DNA from: JAGNRR01 sp964389575
GTDB lineage: Bacteria > Bacteroidota > Bacteroidia > Chitinophagales > Chitinophagaceae
Length of the DNA: 15,078 nucleotides
Assembly (NCBI GenBank): GCA_964389575.1
Contig: CAYMFF010000069.1
Coordinates: forward strand, 1-15,078
Direction: 5' to 3'
Shown: positions 1-7,435 of the stretch, piece by piece
Layout of the letters: the number at the start of each line of letters is the position of its first letter
Position numbering within the stretch: the first letter of the stretch is position 1
Made by a program: the position numbers and the translations under genes
Notes under the pieces: model-generated
What the model saw: the letters and a program-made list of their open reading frames with translations, nothing else
Told to the model about the DNA's origin: nothing
Databases searched by the model: none

Positions 1-1365
1 GGTAATGTGCGCACCTTCTGTTCTTTTGATGTGATCTATCGATATTTGGTTCATCTTGGTTATAAGGTGCGCTATGTGCGTAATATAACCGATGCAGGAC
101 ACCTTACTAATGAAAGAGGTGAAGGTGTAAACAGAATGGAAAGTGCGGCCAAACTGGAAAGCTTGGAGCCAATGGAAGTCGTCCAGAAATACACAACCAG
201 TTTTCATAACATCATGAATTTATTCAATGCCAAACCGCCAACGATTGAGCCAACTGCTACAGGACATATCATTGAGCAAATTGAAATGATCGAAAAACTC
301 ATTGAAAATGGATTTGCCTATCAAGTAGAAGGCTCTGTTTATTTTGATGTAACAGCTTACAGTGAAAAATATCCTTATGGAGAATTAAGTGGACGAAAAG
401 TTGAAGACTTAGTAGCAGGCTACAGAGACTTGGATGGTCAAGATGAAAAAAAGAATTCGATTGATTTTGCCCTTTGGAAAAAAGCTAGCCCTGAACATAT
501 TATGCAATGGCGCTCACCTTGGGGAATGGGATTTCCGGGTTGGCACTTAGAATGTAGTGTTATGAGTACCAAATACCTAGGCGCCTCTTTTGATATTCAC
601 GGAGGTGGTATGGACTTAAAATTTCCGCATCATGAATGTGAGATTGCTCAGAATAAAGGAAGTTATGATGCAGGCGGAGCGCGCTATTGGATGCATACTA
701 ATATGCTCAACTTTAATGGGCAAAAAATGAGTAAGAGTTTAGGCAATGCCATCTTACCAATGGAGTTTGTAACGGGTTCGCATGATTTATTAGATAAAGG
801 ATATCATCCTAGTGTGGTACGTATGTTGTTTTTGCAAACGCATTATTCTTCTGAGCTAGATATTAATATCAAAGGATTGCAAGATGCTGAGAAAGCATGG
901 AAAAAACTTTTTGAAGCAAGAGAAAAACTAGCTGGATTTGAAGGAATAGCAACGTCAGGTACGAAGACCACGGATAAAATAATTGCGTTATGTCAGGCCT
1001 GTACTGACAGTATGAATGATGATTTTAATACGGCTAAAGTAATTGCTAACTTATTTGAACTAGCTGGAATTATAAATAGTTTGGCTGGTGGTCAAATTTT
1101 AAAAGATCAAATCCAAGCTTCTGATGTGGAGCTTATGCAAAATACTTTACAACATTTTCTAATAAATATTTTTGGCCTGCAAGAACCAGCGCATGCTCAA
1201 CATGATAAACTTGATGATGTGATGAAGGTTGTAATCGCATTACGAAAGCAGGCGAGAGATAATAAAGACTGGGCAACGAGTGATAAAATTCGTGATGAAT
1301 TACAAGCGAATGGCATTCAAATAAAAGATGGGAAAGACGGAGAAGTGAGTTATTCGATGGAATAA
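1..1365 (+). CDS. cysS: Cysteinyl-tRNA synthetase, 5'-truncated
   Basis: Cytoplasmic class I aminoacyl-tRNA synthetase that charges tRNA-Cys with cysteine. The frame is open from base 1, whose first codons read GNVRTF; this matches the end of the class I HIGH-type signature (HIGNxRTF), so the start codon and N-terminal strand lie outside the window. About 454 codons remain. Visible marks are VRYVRNITD (about 62-115 nt), the zinc-site cysteine in GWHLEC (538-555), the zinc-site residues of PHHE (about 625-636) and the catalytic-loop motif KMSKS (724-738). The C-terminal helical tRNA-binding part is complete, with a typical late segment around DWATSDKIRDEL. The insert after NITD (GHLTNERGEG) replaces the usual DVDDKI and is, as I recall, a common Bacteroidota variant. 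Its TAA directly abuts the stop of the convergent gene. Identification is very secure; only the 5' end is missing. Confidence 0.97.
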   Translation, partial: GNVRTFCSFDVIYRYLVHLGYKVRYVRNITDAGHLTNERGEGVNRMESAAKLESLEPMEVVQKYTTSFHNIMNLFNAKPPTIEPTATGHIIEQIEMIEKLIENGFAYQVEGSVYFDVTAYSEKYPYGELSGRKVEDLVAGYRDLDGQDEKKNSIDFALWKKASPEHIMQWRSPWGMGFPGWHLECSVMSTKYLGASFDIHGGGMDLKFPHHECEIAQNKGSYDAGGARYWMHTNMLNFNGQKMSKSLGNAILPMEFVTGSHDLLDKGYHPSVVRMLFLQTHYSSELDINIKGLQDAEKAWKKLFEAREKLAGFEGIATSGTKTTDKIIALCQACTDSMNDDFNTAKVIANLFELAGIINSLAGGQILKDQIQASDVELMQNTLQHFLINIFGLQEPAHAQHDKLDDVMKVVIALRKQARDNKDWATSDKIRDELQANGIQIKDGKDGEVSYSME

Positions 1366-2217
1366 TTATTTGCTCCAGCGTTTTCCAAAACGAGCATCTA
1401 AATACAAATTAATAAAAGTGGCTGTGTTATTATTAGTATTGGCCATGATATCAATTTTGCCAGGATATACTTCTAAACTAGTTCCTATTTCAACCCCCAG
1501 AAAAGATTTTTTAGAAGGAGCGAAGTCAAAGTAAAATCCAGTACGACCAGTAACTCCGGGCTTAATTTTCATTTCTCCAAAACCATTGGTAAAAAATGTA
1601 CCACCGGCTATTGCATTTACTTGTGCTTGTTGGTTAAAGATGACATACAAATCTTCTTCATAATATTGGCTAATTCCTTCGTCGTAATAGTTACCTTCTT
1701 TTCTGGTAAGTGTTCCGTTTCCTTCGACTACCAAAACGTCTAAATAATAAGGCTTTAAAAATCCAAGAGAAAGTCCAGCTCCATAAGTCCAATGAATCAC
1801 GACATTCTTTTTATCCAGTTTACCGCTTAAGCGTCTTTTTTGTCCAACGCCCACTTTAAACTGATAAAAATTATTAATCTTACCAAATTTGTAGGGTATG
1901 GGGGCTACTTCATTGGGGAAATAAGTTGCAAAAGGTTCATTGAGTTGTTTGAACTCTCTTGGGTTTCGTTTTTCTGAAATATCAGCCCAAATAAAATTGG
2001 TGCGCTTTTCATAGTTATTAATAAATCCTCGCTCCCACATAAGACTCCAACCATCTGTACTCATTCTAACTCCAATGGAGGCTTCTTCTGTAATGGGTGG
2101 TGCCTTTTTTCTTTTTTTAGGCCGACGATTCATTTTTGTAATATCTACATTTTGCGCCATTGCGCTTGATAACGGCAGAAATAGAATAAGAGTTAATATG
2201 TAGATTAGATAACGCAA
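1366..2217 (-). CDS. Putative outer-membrane beta-barrel protein (unnamed Bacteroidota family)
   Basis: A 283-residue exported protein. Residues 1-22 form a signal peptide (hydrophobic core after MRYLIY, cleavage after SAMAQ). A lysine/arginine-rich stretch (RRPKKRKK, about 31-38) precedes the folded part. The rest is rich in alternating hydrophobic and aromatic strands with many Gly/Tyr/Phe, as in small outer-membrane barrels; the segment GVRMSTDGWSLMWERG resembles a family of uncharacterised Bacteroidota proteins, from memory. No catalytic motif is visible. The start is TTG at 2217: no ATG, GTG or TTG lies upstream in frame close by, and the next internal Met is at the signal cleavage site, so TTG is the best choice although an ATT start cannot be excluded. 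It is divergent from the OsmC gene. Function unknown; barrel assignment is inference from composition. Confidence 0.75.
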   Translation of the reverse strand: MRYLIYILTLILFLPLSSAMAQNVDITKMNRRPKKRKKAPPITEEASIGVRMSTDGWSLMWERGFINNYEKRTNFIWADISEKRNPREFKQLNEPFATYFPNEVAPIPYKFGKINNFYQFKVGVGQKRRLSGKLDKKNVVIHWTYGAGLSLGFLKPYYLDVLVVEGNGTLTRKEGNYYDEGISQYYEEDLYVIFNQQAQVNAIAGGTFFTNGFGEMKIKPGVTGRTGFYFDFAPSKKSFLGVEIGTSLEVYPGKIDIMANTNNNTATFINLYLDARFGKRWSK

Positions 2218-2248
2218 GCTAATATTGTACTGTAAATTTAAGAAAATT

Positions 2249-2662
2249 ATGGCAATGACAGCGCAAGTAGAGTATAAAGAAAACCTAAGAACAGAATGTG
2301 TTCATTTAAAATCAGGAACACAAATTGAAACAGATGCTCCTACGGATAATAATGGAAATGGTGAGCGATTCAGTCCTACAGACCTTGTTGCTACTGCTTT
2401 TGCCAGTTGTATGATGACGATTATGGGTATTGCGGTCCGCGAACGAAACATAAATATAGAAGGAACCATTTGTGAAGTAGAGAAGGTTATGGCCTCAAAT
2501 CCAAGACGCATTAGTCAGATTAATGTAAAAATGATATTTCCCAAAGAAGAACAATATTCTGATAAAGAAAAAGCAATTATTGAAAAAGCCGCGTTGACCT
2601 GTCCAATACATTACTCATTACATCCTGATGTTCAGAAAAATGTAGTGTTCGATTATTCTTGA
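2249..2662 (+). CDS. OsmC/Ohr-family protein (putative peroxiredoxin-like)
   Basis: Small cytoplasmic protein of the OsmC/Ohr superfamily, whose characterised members reduce organic hydroperoxides with a pair of cysteines. Counting from ATG 2249 (137 residues), the paired cysteines are C54 in FASCMMTIMG, after FSPTDLV, and C118 in ALTCPIHYSLHP; both match the conserved family positions. The N-terminal strand region (VEYKENLRTEC) and the substrate-side segment PTDNNGNGERFSPTD are typical of the YhfA-like OsmC subgroup. A longer reading from TTG at 2225 is possible but adds eight residues (beginning MYCKFKK) not expected in this family, so I prefer ATG 2249. The substrate of this subgroup is generally not established, so antioxidant activity is inferred from the cysteine pair. 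The following gene begins just 8 bp after its TGA. Confidence 0.88.
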   Translation: MAMTAQVEYKENLRTECVHLKSGTQIETDAPTDNNGNGERFSPTDLVATAFASCMMTIMGIAVRERNINIEGTICEVEKVMASNPRRISQINVKMIFPKEEQYSDKEKAIIEKAALTCPIHYSLHPDVQKNVVFDYS

Positions 2663-2670
2663 TCTTGCTT

Positions 2671-3189
2671 ATGAAGCGATTCTTTCTAGTAGTAGTTCTA
2701 ATCTCCTTTTTAGCAATCGTTGGCTTGTTGTCATCTAAATCGTTTTTTAGTTCTTATGTCAATACGGACACATTAGCAAATAGAATTGGTTGTCGATTGT
2801 TTGAATTTAATTTAATCAATGCAGAAGTATTATCAAATTTGGACCTCAACAAAGTTCTAATTACAACTAATGATAAAATTGTTTTTAAAGATGGGAAGCA
2901 GATAGGTAAAGTGGGTCAATACTACGGTCATGTAGTTTTTGAAATATTTTATAACGATAAGCAACTCGCGGAGCTTGGACATTGGCGCAGAAATAATTGG
3001 TATACTAATCACTATAATTTTAAAATTGAACAAGGAGCTCACAATCTAAGATTGTCTTGTGATGTCGAAGGTCCAGATGCAATGCATGAATATTTTCTGA
3101 AACGATATATCTATAATGATTATGGCAGTTTATATAGCATAGAGTTTGTCAACAAACACGATTCAATTTATCGAACGGAGTACAAATAA
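2671..3189 (+). CDS. Hypothetical membrane-anchored or secreted protein
   Basis: I do not recognise this 172-residue protein. From ATG 2671 it opens with MKRFFLVVVLISFLAIVGLL, a single hydrophobic segment with no clear signal-peptidase site, so it is either an uncleaved anchor or a signal peptide. The remainder (about 30-172) looks soluble and beta-rich, with two cysteines (C37 in RIGCRLF and C126 in RLSCDVEG) that could form a disulfide outside the cytoplasm. A longer frame from TTG 2659 would overlap the OsmC stop by 4 nt and adds only MILL before the Met; the ATG gives a better signal sequence. It is probably co-transcribed with the OsmC gene. Its TAA ends one base before the convergent DUF2851 stop. 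Confidence 0.7.
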   Translation: MKRFFLVVVLISFLAIVGLLSSKSFFSSYVNTDTLANRIGCRLFEFNLINAEVLSNLDLNKVLITTNDKIVFKDGKQIGKVGQYYGHVVFEIFYNDKQLAELGHWRRNNWYTNHYNFKIEQGAHNLRLSCDVEGPDAMHEYFLKRYIYNDYGSLYSIEFVNKHDSIYRTEYK

Positions 3190-3190
3190 A

Positions 3191-4456
3191 TCAATTCATG
3201 ATGGCATAGCCGATTCTACAATTCAAACATTGTTTGCTATCGCAGTAATTTGTTTTTAGTTCGATCAAAGCTTGCGAATCTTTAGCACTCTTTAATTCGA
3301 ATCCTGCGGATTTCATAGCCTTCGTAATATTGTTTTTCTCAGGTTTTAATTCTTCTAACCAATGCATGGCACGATTGCAATACTGATTTTCTCCTTTTGA
3401 TTTTCCGTAGATAAAAACAAATGGAATAACCGTATTGATAATTAGTAATTCTACAAAAGAACGACCCAGCCTTTTGACAGAGTCTGTTTCGCTACAGACG
3501 TTAAAGCGATAATGGGTATTCCAATATTCGCTGGCTTCTACATCAAAGAGTTTGATTAATTCTTTAAGATTTTTTGTTTCCAATATTTTGGATAAAAGAT
3601 GCGATGATTGATAGAGTAACTTAGCTAACTGAGCCAAGCGAATGGTGGGGAAATTAGCAGGTCTGAGTCGCAGGAAGTTAATACGATGAACTGGAATATT
3701 TTTTAAACTGTAGAGTTGTTTTAGGAATGCGTATTCTTTTTTAAGCTCAAGAAAGTAAGGCTCATCAAAATCATTTTCTAAAAAACCTGCTTGCCCAAAG
3801 AGAATGGCTTCAATATGGGTTAATTGATTTTTGTGTTTTGCAAATAATTTGAGTGGTGTGTTTTCTGCTATTTTTTGAAAAGGTTCTTGATTGATTTTTA
3901 AGCCAAAGTTGCGAGCTATCAAAATATAAAAAACTGCTTCCCAATGATTATTTGTTTTTGATAATAGCTCTTCTATTATTTGCGTTTTGCGTTCTAAGCG
4001 TTCAATCAAAACGCGCTCCAGCATATGAGTTTTACGCAATTTGCCAATGTCCTTAAGATGTGTTTGACATGGGATTTGTTTGTCAATTCGCATCAGCTGT
4101 TCATAGCGCTCTAGCATAGAAGGCCGAATATGATTTTTTAGCTCAACAGTAGCGGAATCAGAGTCGACCATGACGTCGTTCTCATATACCACATGTAGGA
4201 TTATTTTTTTATAAGTAGGATTTTCATCATGCTTATGACGAAGCCAATCACTGGCTTTTAGGTGCAGTTCAATATTTCCTGCCCACAAGGTGTCGCCTAT
4301 TTTTAGTTTGGCATTTAAGAAGTCAGGTCCACTGTTGGTATTGAGTGTTCCAGTTTCAATAATTTGTAAGGGTTCACTTTCGGTAGTTTTTAGCTCACTT
4401 CTTTTTTCGATAAAACAATGTTTCCAAATGAATTGTAAAAGGTCTTCGCTAAACAC
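3191..4456 (-). CDS. DUF2851 family protein
   Basis: A 421-residue cytoplasmic protein of the uncharacterised DUF2851 family, found mainly in Bacteroidota. The N-terminal half carries the family signature: LLQFIWK (about 6-12), SGPDFLNAKLKIG (42-54), WAGNIELHLKASDW (58-71), RHKHDENPTY (73-82) and ILHVVYEND (86-94). The acidic, aspartate- and glutamate-containing strands around GPDF and NIELH look nuclease- or metal-site-like, but no activity is established. The C-terminus has a compact cysteine cluster, C405, C410 and C413 (YCDSKQCLNCRIG), of the sort that could bind metal. The start is GTG at 4456, 25 bp after the pyrF stop, with an ATTACG micro-repeat in between. Last gene of the mrp operon. 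Family assignment is strong; function unknown. Confidence 0.9.
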   Translation of the reverse strand: MFSEDLLQFIWKHCFIEKRSELKTTESEPLQIIETGTLNTNSGPDFLNAKLKIGDTLWAGNIELHLKASDWLRHKHDENPTYKKIILHVVYENDVMVDSDSATVELKNHIRPSMLERYEQLMRIDKQIPCQTHLKDIGKLRKTHMLERVLIERLERKTQIIEELLSKTNNHWEAVFYILIARNFGLKINQEPFQKIAENTPLKLFAKHKNQLTHIEAILFGQAGFLENDFDEPYFLELKKEYAFLKQLYSLKNIPVHRINFLRLRPANFPTIRLAQLAKLLYQSSHLLSKILETKNLKELIKLFDVEASEYWNTHYRFNVCSETDSVKRLGRSFVELLIINTVIPFVFIYGKSKGENQYCNRAMHWLEELKPEKNNITKAMKSAGFELKSAKDSQALIELKTNYCDSKQCLNCRIGYAIMN

Positions 4457-4465
4457 GGATTGGAA

Positions 4466-4493
4466 ATTACGAAAGTTTCGATTACGAATTACG
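4466..4493. repeat. ATTACG micro-repeat at pyrF/DUF2851 junction
   Basis: Three copies of ATTACG lie at 4466-4471, 4481-4486 and 4488-4493, the first two extending to ATTACGAA. Between them sits the 11-base palindrome CGAAAGTTTCG (4470-4480). The array spans the non-coding junction and runs into the last codons of pyrF, where it encodes part of the terminal SRNS. From memory, short TTCGTAAT/ATTACGAA iterations recur between genes in some Bacteroidota genomes; I cannot confirm this here. Confidence 0.55.
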
Positions 4494-5291
4494 TGAACTC
4501 ATAATTTCTTTCATTTCTCGTGCTACTTTTTTAGCTTCGGTTGCCGCGGCCTCCGCAAAGTCTTCGCCATTGCTGGCAAAAATTATAGAGCGAGAAGAGT
4601 TAACTAAAATTCCAATGTCATCGTTCATGGCTACTTCAGATATAGCTTTTAAATCACCGCCTTGTTTACCAACCCCTGGTATTAGTAAGAAATGATTGGG
4701 AATTATTTTTCGTAAGTCACCTAAATGAGAAGCTTGCGTTGCACCCGTTACAAACATGAGATTTTCAGAATTGCCCCAATTGCTTATTTTGCCAATTACT
4801 TCTTCATACAATTTCTTACCATTGGCGAGATCTAACAGTTCAAAATCTTCAGCACCTTGATTTGACGTAAGACCTAATACAATGGTCCATTTGTTTTCAT
4901 AATCTAAAAAAGATTGTAATGAATCTTTTCCCATATAAGGAGCAACGGTTACAGCATCGCAATTCATTTTTTCAAAAAATGCTTTTGCGTATTGATTAGA
5001 CGTATTCCCAATATCGCCACGTTTGGCATCAGCGATAATAAAATGAGTTTCAGGAATCATCTTGAAAGTCTCTATCAAATTATGCCAACCTTTGGCACCT
5101 TGCGATTCATAAAAAGCCGTGTTTACTTTATAGCTAACGCAGTAATCCTTTGTTGCTTCAATAATAGACTTATTAAAAGCTAAGACATCGCCGTTTAAGT
5201 GAGCAGGTATTTTTTCAATATCACTATCTAAACCTACACAGAGGAATGATTGCTTTTGTCTGATTTGATTGATTAAAGTATCTCTATTCAT
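4482..5291 (-). CDS. pyrF: Orotidine 5'-phosphate decarboxylase, type 2
   Basis: Decarboxylates OMP to UMP, the last step of de novo pyrimidine synthesis, in the cytoplasm. The 269-residue length and sequence fit the longer type-2 PyrF family rather than the roughly 230-residue E. coli type. Visible marks are the strand FLCVGLDSDIEKIP (16-29), the SYKVNTAFYE segment with a conserved lysine (about 53-62), the catalytic motif DAKRGDIGNT (88-97) and the phosphate-binding loop GVGKQGGDL (206-214) followed by NSSRSI (231-236). All key residues appear intact. ATG 5291 lies 3 bp downstream of the DUF77 stop, so translation is likely coupled to the upstream genes. The last residues (SRNS) are encoded by a low-complexity ATTACG repeat and are probably dispensable. 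Clustering with mrp is not an obvious pathway link. Confidence 0.97.
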   Translation of the reverse strand: MNRDTLINQIRQKQSFLCVGLDSDIEKIPAHLNGDVLAFNKSIIEATKDYCVSYKVNTAFYESQGAKGWHNLIETFKMIPETHFIIADAKRGDIGNTSNQYAKAFFEKMNCDAVTVAPYMGKDSLQSFLDYENKWTIVLGLTSNQGAEDFELLDLANGKKLYEEVIGKISNWGNSENLMFVTGATQASHLGDLRKIIPNHFLLIPGVGKQGGDLKAISEVAMNDDIGILVNSSRSIIFASNGEDFAEAAATEAKKVAREMKEIMSSRNS

Positions 5292-5294
5292 TTA

Positions 5295-5582
5295 TTAGTA
5301 TTTCTCCATTTTATCATCTATCAAAGCATCGCCGCCTTTTTTTGCATGAAGCTTAATATTGATAATTAAATCCTCTGCTCCGGCCACAATGCATGAGTGC
5401 TTTATATCCTGAACTACATCCATTACCTCATCGTAGGTGCCTTCTAGCACAGTTTCAAAAGGACAGACCACATACTTTAATCCACTTTGGGCAATCACTT
5501 CGATAGCTTTGTCTATAATATCATATTTATCTTCTGTCGAAGAAAAAGGAAGGACTTGAATAGCAAGATTTATTTTGTCCAT
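5295..5582 (-). CDS. Thiamine-binding-like protein (DUF77/MTH1187 family)
   Basis: A 95-residue single-domain protein of the MTH1187/YkoF-like DUF77 family, which adopts a ferredoxin-like fold; some members bind thiamine or related compounds. The pattern is clear: an N-terminal strand LAIQVLPF (6-13), a helix with IDKAIEVIAQSG (23-34), the strand KYVVCPFETVLEG (36-48) and a C-terminal helix/strand pair with IINIKLHAKKGG (73-84). Residues PF and ET in this core correspond to the conserved ligand-side positions of the family. Its ATG overlaps the mrp stop by one base (TAATG), a strong sign of translational coupling, and pyrF begins 3 bp after its TAA. No thiamine riboswitch is visible upstream, so a thiamine role is only a family-based suggestion. 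Confidence 0.85.
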   Translation of the reverse strand: MDKINLAIQVLPFSSTEDKYDIIDKAIEVIAQSGLKYVVCPFETVLEGTYDEVMDVVQDIKHSCIVAGAEDLIINIKLHAKKGGDALIDDKMEKY

Positions 5583-6673
5583 TAGTTTTTCATTTCTACA
5601 ATTTGAGTTGGGTCCAAGTTAGCATTGCGAATGCTTACATGTTGAGCAACGCTTTCGGCTAATTGCATAAAAGAAATTTGCGTTACACTGTCTTCATCAT
5701 TTAGCACTGCTGGTTTTCCTTCATCGCCTCCTTCCCGTATACTTTGTACAATGGGTATTTGACCTAAGAATGGAATTTCGAATTGATCGCACAAACGTTG
5801 TCCGCCATCCTTACCAAAAATGTAGTATTTATTTTCAGGCAATTCAGCTGGAGTGAAATAAGCCATATTTTCTACCAAGCCCAAAATAGGGACTTTGATT
5901 TGTGGCCCATCAAACATCATTATAGCTTTTTTGGCGTCTGCCATGGCTACCTCTTGTGGCGTGCTTACAATAACGGCACCCGTAACAGGAATTGTTTGTA
6001 CCATAGTCAAATGGATATCTCCTGTTCCTGGCGGTAAATCAATGATTAAATAATCTAACTCACCCCAGTTTACGTCAGTTACGAATTGTTTGAGTGCACT
6101 ACTAGCCATTGGGCCGCGCCAAACAACGGCCTGCTTATCGTCAATTAATAATCCAATACTCATGGCTTTTAATCCCATTACATCAATCGGTACAATTTTG
6201 CCTTTGCCTTCCACATCTTTCATCATGGGTCTTTCGCCACGAATACCTAACATTATAGGAATCGATGGTCCATAGATATCAGCATCCATTATGCCAACCT
6301 TAGCGCCAGATTTGGCCAGTGCCAACGCTAAATTCACTGAAACGGTAGATTTTCCTACCCCGCCTTTACCAGAACCTACCGCAATTATATTTTTAACTCC
6401 TGGGAGTACATCTTTTTTATCCATTCGGTTACTTCCAATTTCTACATTAAAGCGAATCGCAATGTCTAAATTTTCACCAAATTCTGCGGTCAATGCTTCT
6501 TTACAAGCCTTTTCTAAATGGCCTTTCATCATAGCATGGGCAACATTCAATTGAAAACTAACTTTCTTCTCATTTACCTGAATGTTGTTCACCATTTTCA
6601 AGAAAATAAGGTCTTTATTTGTTCCTGGAACTTGTATCTTACTTAACACATTTTGTACGTCTGGTGCTGTCAT
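5582..6673 (-). CDS. mrp: Mrp/ApbC-family P-loop ATPase, Fe-S cluster carrier type
   Basis: Cytoplasmic MinD/Mrp-type ATPase; characterised relatives bind and deliver Fe-S clusters. The 363 residues comprise an N-terminal MIP18/DUF59-like domain (about 1-80), then the ATPase with deviant Walker A KGGVGKS (103-109), DADIYGPS (130-137), WRGPMAS (185-191), and DLPPGTGD (212-219). The region that carries CxxC in E. coli Mrp reads VENMAYFTPAELPE (267-280) and has no cysteine; only C57 and C295 occur in the whole protein. The N-terminal domain also lacks the usual PACP cysteine. This looks like the Bacteroidota version of the family, so classical CxxC-mediated cluster bridging is unlikely. First gene of a four-gene operon; the start ATG 6673 follows an 87-bp divergent intergenic region with a TATCTTCG -7-like element. 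Confidence 0.93.
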   Translation of the reverse strand: MTAPDVQNVLSKIQVPGTNKDLIFLKMVNNIQVNEKKVSFQLNVAHAMMKGHLEKACKEALTAEFGENLDIAIRFNVEIGSNRMDKKDVLPGVKNIIAVGSGKGGVGKSTVSVNLALALAKSGAKVGIMDADIYGPSIPIMLGIRGERPMMKDVEGKGKIVPIDVMGLKAMSIGLLIDDKQAVVWRGPMASSALKQFVTDVNWGELDYLIIDLPPGTGDIHLTMVQTIPVTGAVIVSTPQEVAMADAKKAIMMFDGPQIKVPILGLVENMAYFTPAELPENKYYIFGKDGGQRLCDQFEIPFLGQIPIVQSIREGGDEGKPAVLNDEDSVTQISFMQLAESVAQHVSIRNANLDPTQIVEMKN

Positions 6674-6697
6674 ATCGGACTATAAACTTTTGTTAAG

Positions 6698-6705
6698 CGA
6701 AGATA
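6698..6705 (-). promoter_or_regulatory. Candidate -7 element for the mrp operon
   Basis: Reads TATCTTCG on the minus strand, one mismatch from the Bacteroidota -7 consensus TAnnTTTG, and lies 24 nt before the mrp ATG. No convincing TTTG -33 box is seen at the expected 19-21 bp spacing. The identical octamer occurs before the gene starting at 14933. Confidence 0.4.
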
Positions 6706-6722
6706 GACCATAGGAATTGTAC

Positions 6723-6753
6723 TTTGTGGTGAATTACTTATTGAATACTTTTA
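6723..6753 (+). promoter_or_regulatory. Candidate Bacteroidota-type promoter (-33/-7)
   Basis: TTTG at 6723-6726 and TACTTTTA at 6746-6753 are separated by 19 bp, which fits the -33 TTTG / -7 TAnnTTTG architecture of Bacteroidota primary sigma factor promoters (one mismatch in -7). The -7 element ends 7 bp before the ATG at 6761, so the transcript would have almost no leader. Confidence 0.5.
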
Positions 6754-6760
6754 TACAATC

Positions 6761-7435
6761 ATGAAACGCCTATTTTTCATTTTGTTCGTTGCTAGTCTAT
6801 TCTGCACTCAGGATAGTAAGGCTCAGTATGGATTTGATGATATGGTAGAACTCACGGGTGTTATAATGAGTTCGGATAGTTTACGTTATTTGCCTTACGT
6901 GTCTATAAAATTAGCCGGAACGAATCAAGGCGTTGTCAGTAATAAAAAAGGAGTTTTCTCCGTGATTGCTCCCAAAGGAACCAAGCTTGAGTTTAGCTGT
7001 ATGGGCTATAAGAAAAAGATTTATGCCTTACCCGATTCGCTTTCTAAACCTCGATATTCGATTATTCAATTAATGACGCAGGATACGTTTTATTTACCGG
7101 TTACGGTGATTCGTCCGGTGATGAGTAGAGAAGAATTTGAACGAGCCTTCGTCAAGTTAGATATCCCACCGGATCGAATAGAAATGGCGCGAAGAAATAC
7201 TTCAGTCAATACAATGAAGGCAATGGCTTTTCTTTTGCCTAAAGACGGTAATGAGCATTTAGATTATTATCAAAAAGCCGAGGCGGACAGACTGTATTGG
7301 AAAGGTGGTGCGCCACCTGGAGGAATATCGGCATTGCCTGGGCCCAATGGTCAGAGCACTTATGTGATTGATCCGTTGGCATTTGCTGAATTTTTTAAAG
7401 CTTGGAAACGAGGCGATTTTAAACGTCAGAAGTAA
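6761..7435 (+). CDS. Secreted carboxypeptidase-regulatory-like domain protein
   Basis: A 224-residue exported protein. Residues 1-22 are a signal peptide ending KAQ. Residues about 30-107 form a CarboxypepD_reg-like (prealbumin-like beta sandwich) domain: LTGVIMSSDS, LPYVSIKLAGTNQGVVSNKK and GVFSVIAPKGTKLEFSCMGY follow the usual G-x-V, T-x-x-G-x-x-T, G-x-F and S-x-x-G-Y order. The same domain opens TonB-dependent receptors, but here no plug or barrel follows. The C-terminal half (110-224) is specific to a Bacteroidota family ending in a motif like FAEFFKAWKRGDFKR. It is probably periplasmic or outer-membrane attached; no enzyme activity is implied. Its TAA overlaps the next ATG by one base (TAATG), so the two are co-translated. 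A -33/-7 pair lies immediately upstream. Confidence 0.82.
   Translation: MKRLFFILFVASLFCTQDSKAQYGFDDMVELTGVIMSSDSLRYLPYVSIKLAGTNQGVVSNKKGVFSVIAPKGTKLEFSCMGYKKKIYALPDSLSKPRYSIIQLMTQDTFYLPVTVIRPVMSREEFERAFVKLDIPPDRIEMARRNTSVNTMKAMAFLLPKDGNEHLDYYQKAEADRLYWKGGAPPGGISALPGPNGQSTYVIDPLAFAEFFKAWKRGDFKRQK

Noticed and set aside
2302..2511. Minus-strand frame antisense to the OsmC-family gene (also 2857-3042)
   Set aside because: Shadow of conserved coding sequence; no signal or domain.
6291..6554. Plus-strand reading frame antisense to mrp (also 5783-6037 and 6090-6275)
   Set aside because: Proline/threonine-rich mirror frame of the conserved mrp gene without any recognisable protein.
6719..6726. 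GTACTTTG as the -7 element of the gene at 6761
   Set aside because: Off by one from TAnnTTTG and far from the start; its TTTG fits better as the -33 box of the element at 6746-6753.
5295..6760. Thiamine (TPP) riboswitch upstream of the DUF77/mrp operon
   Set aside because: The 87-bp intergenic region is too short and lacks the conserved THI-box sequences.
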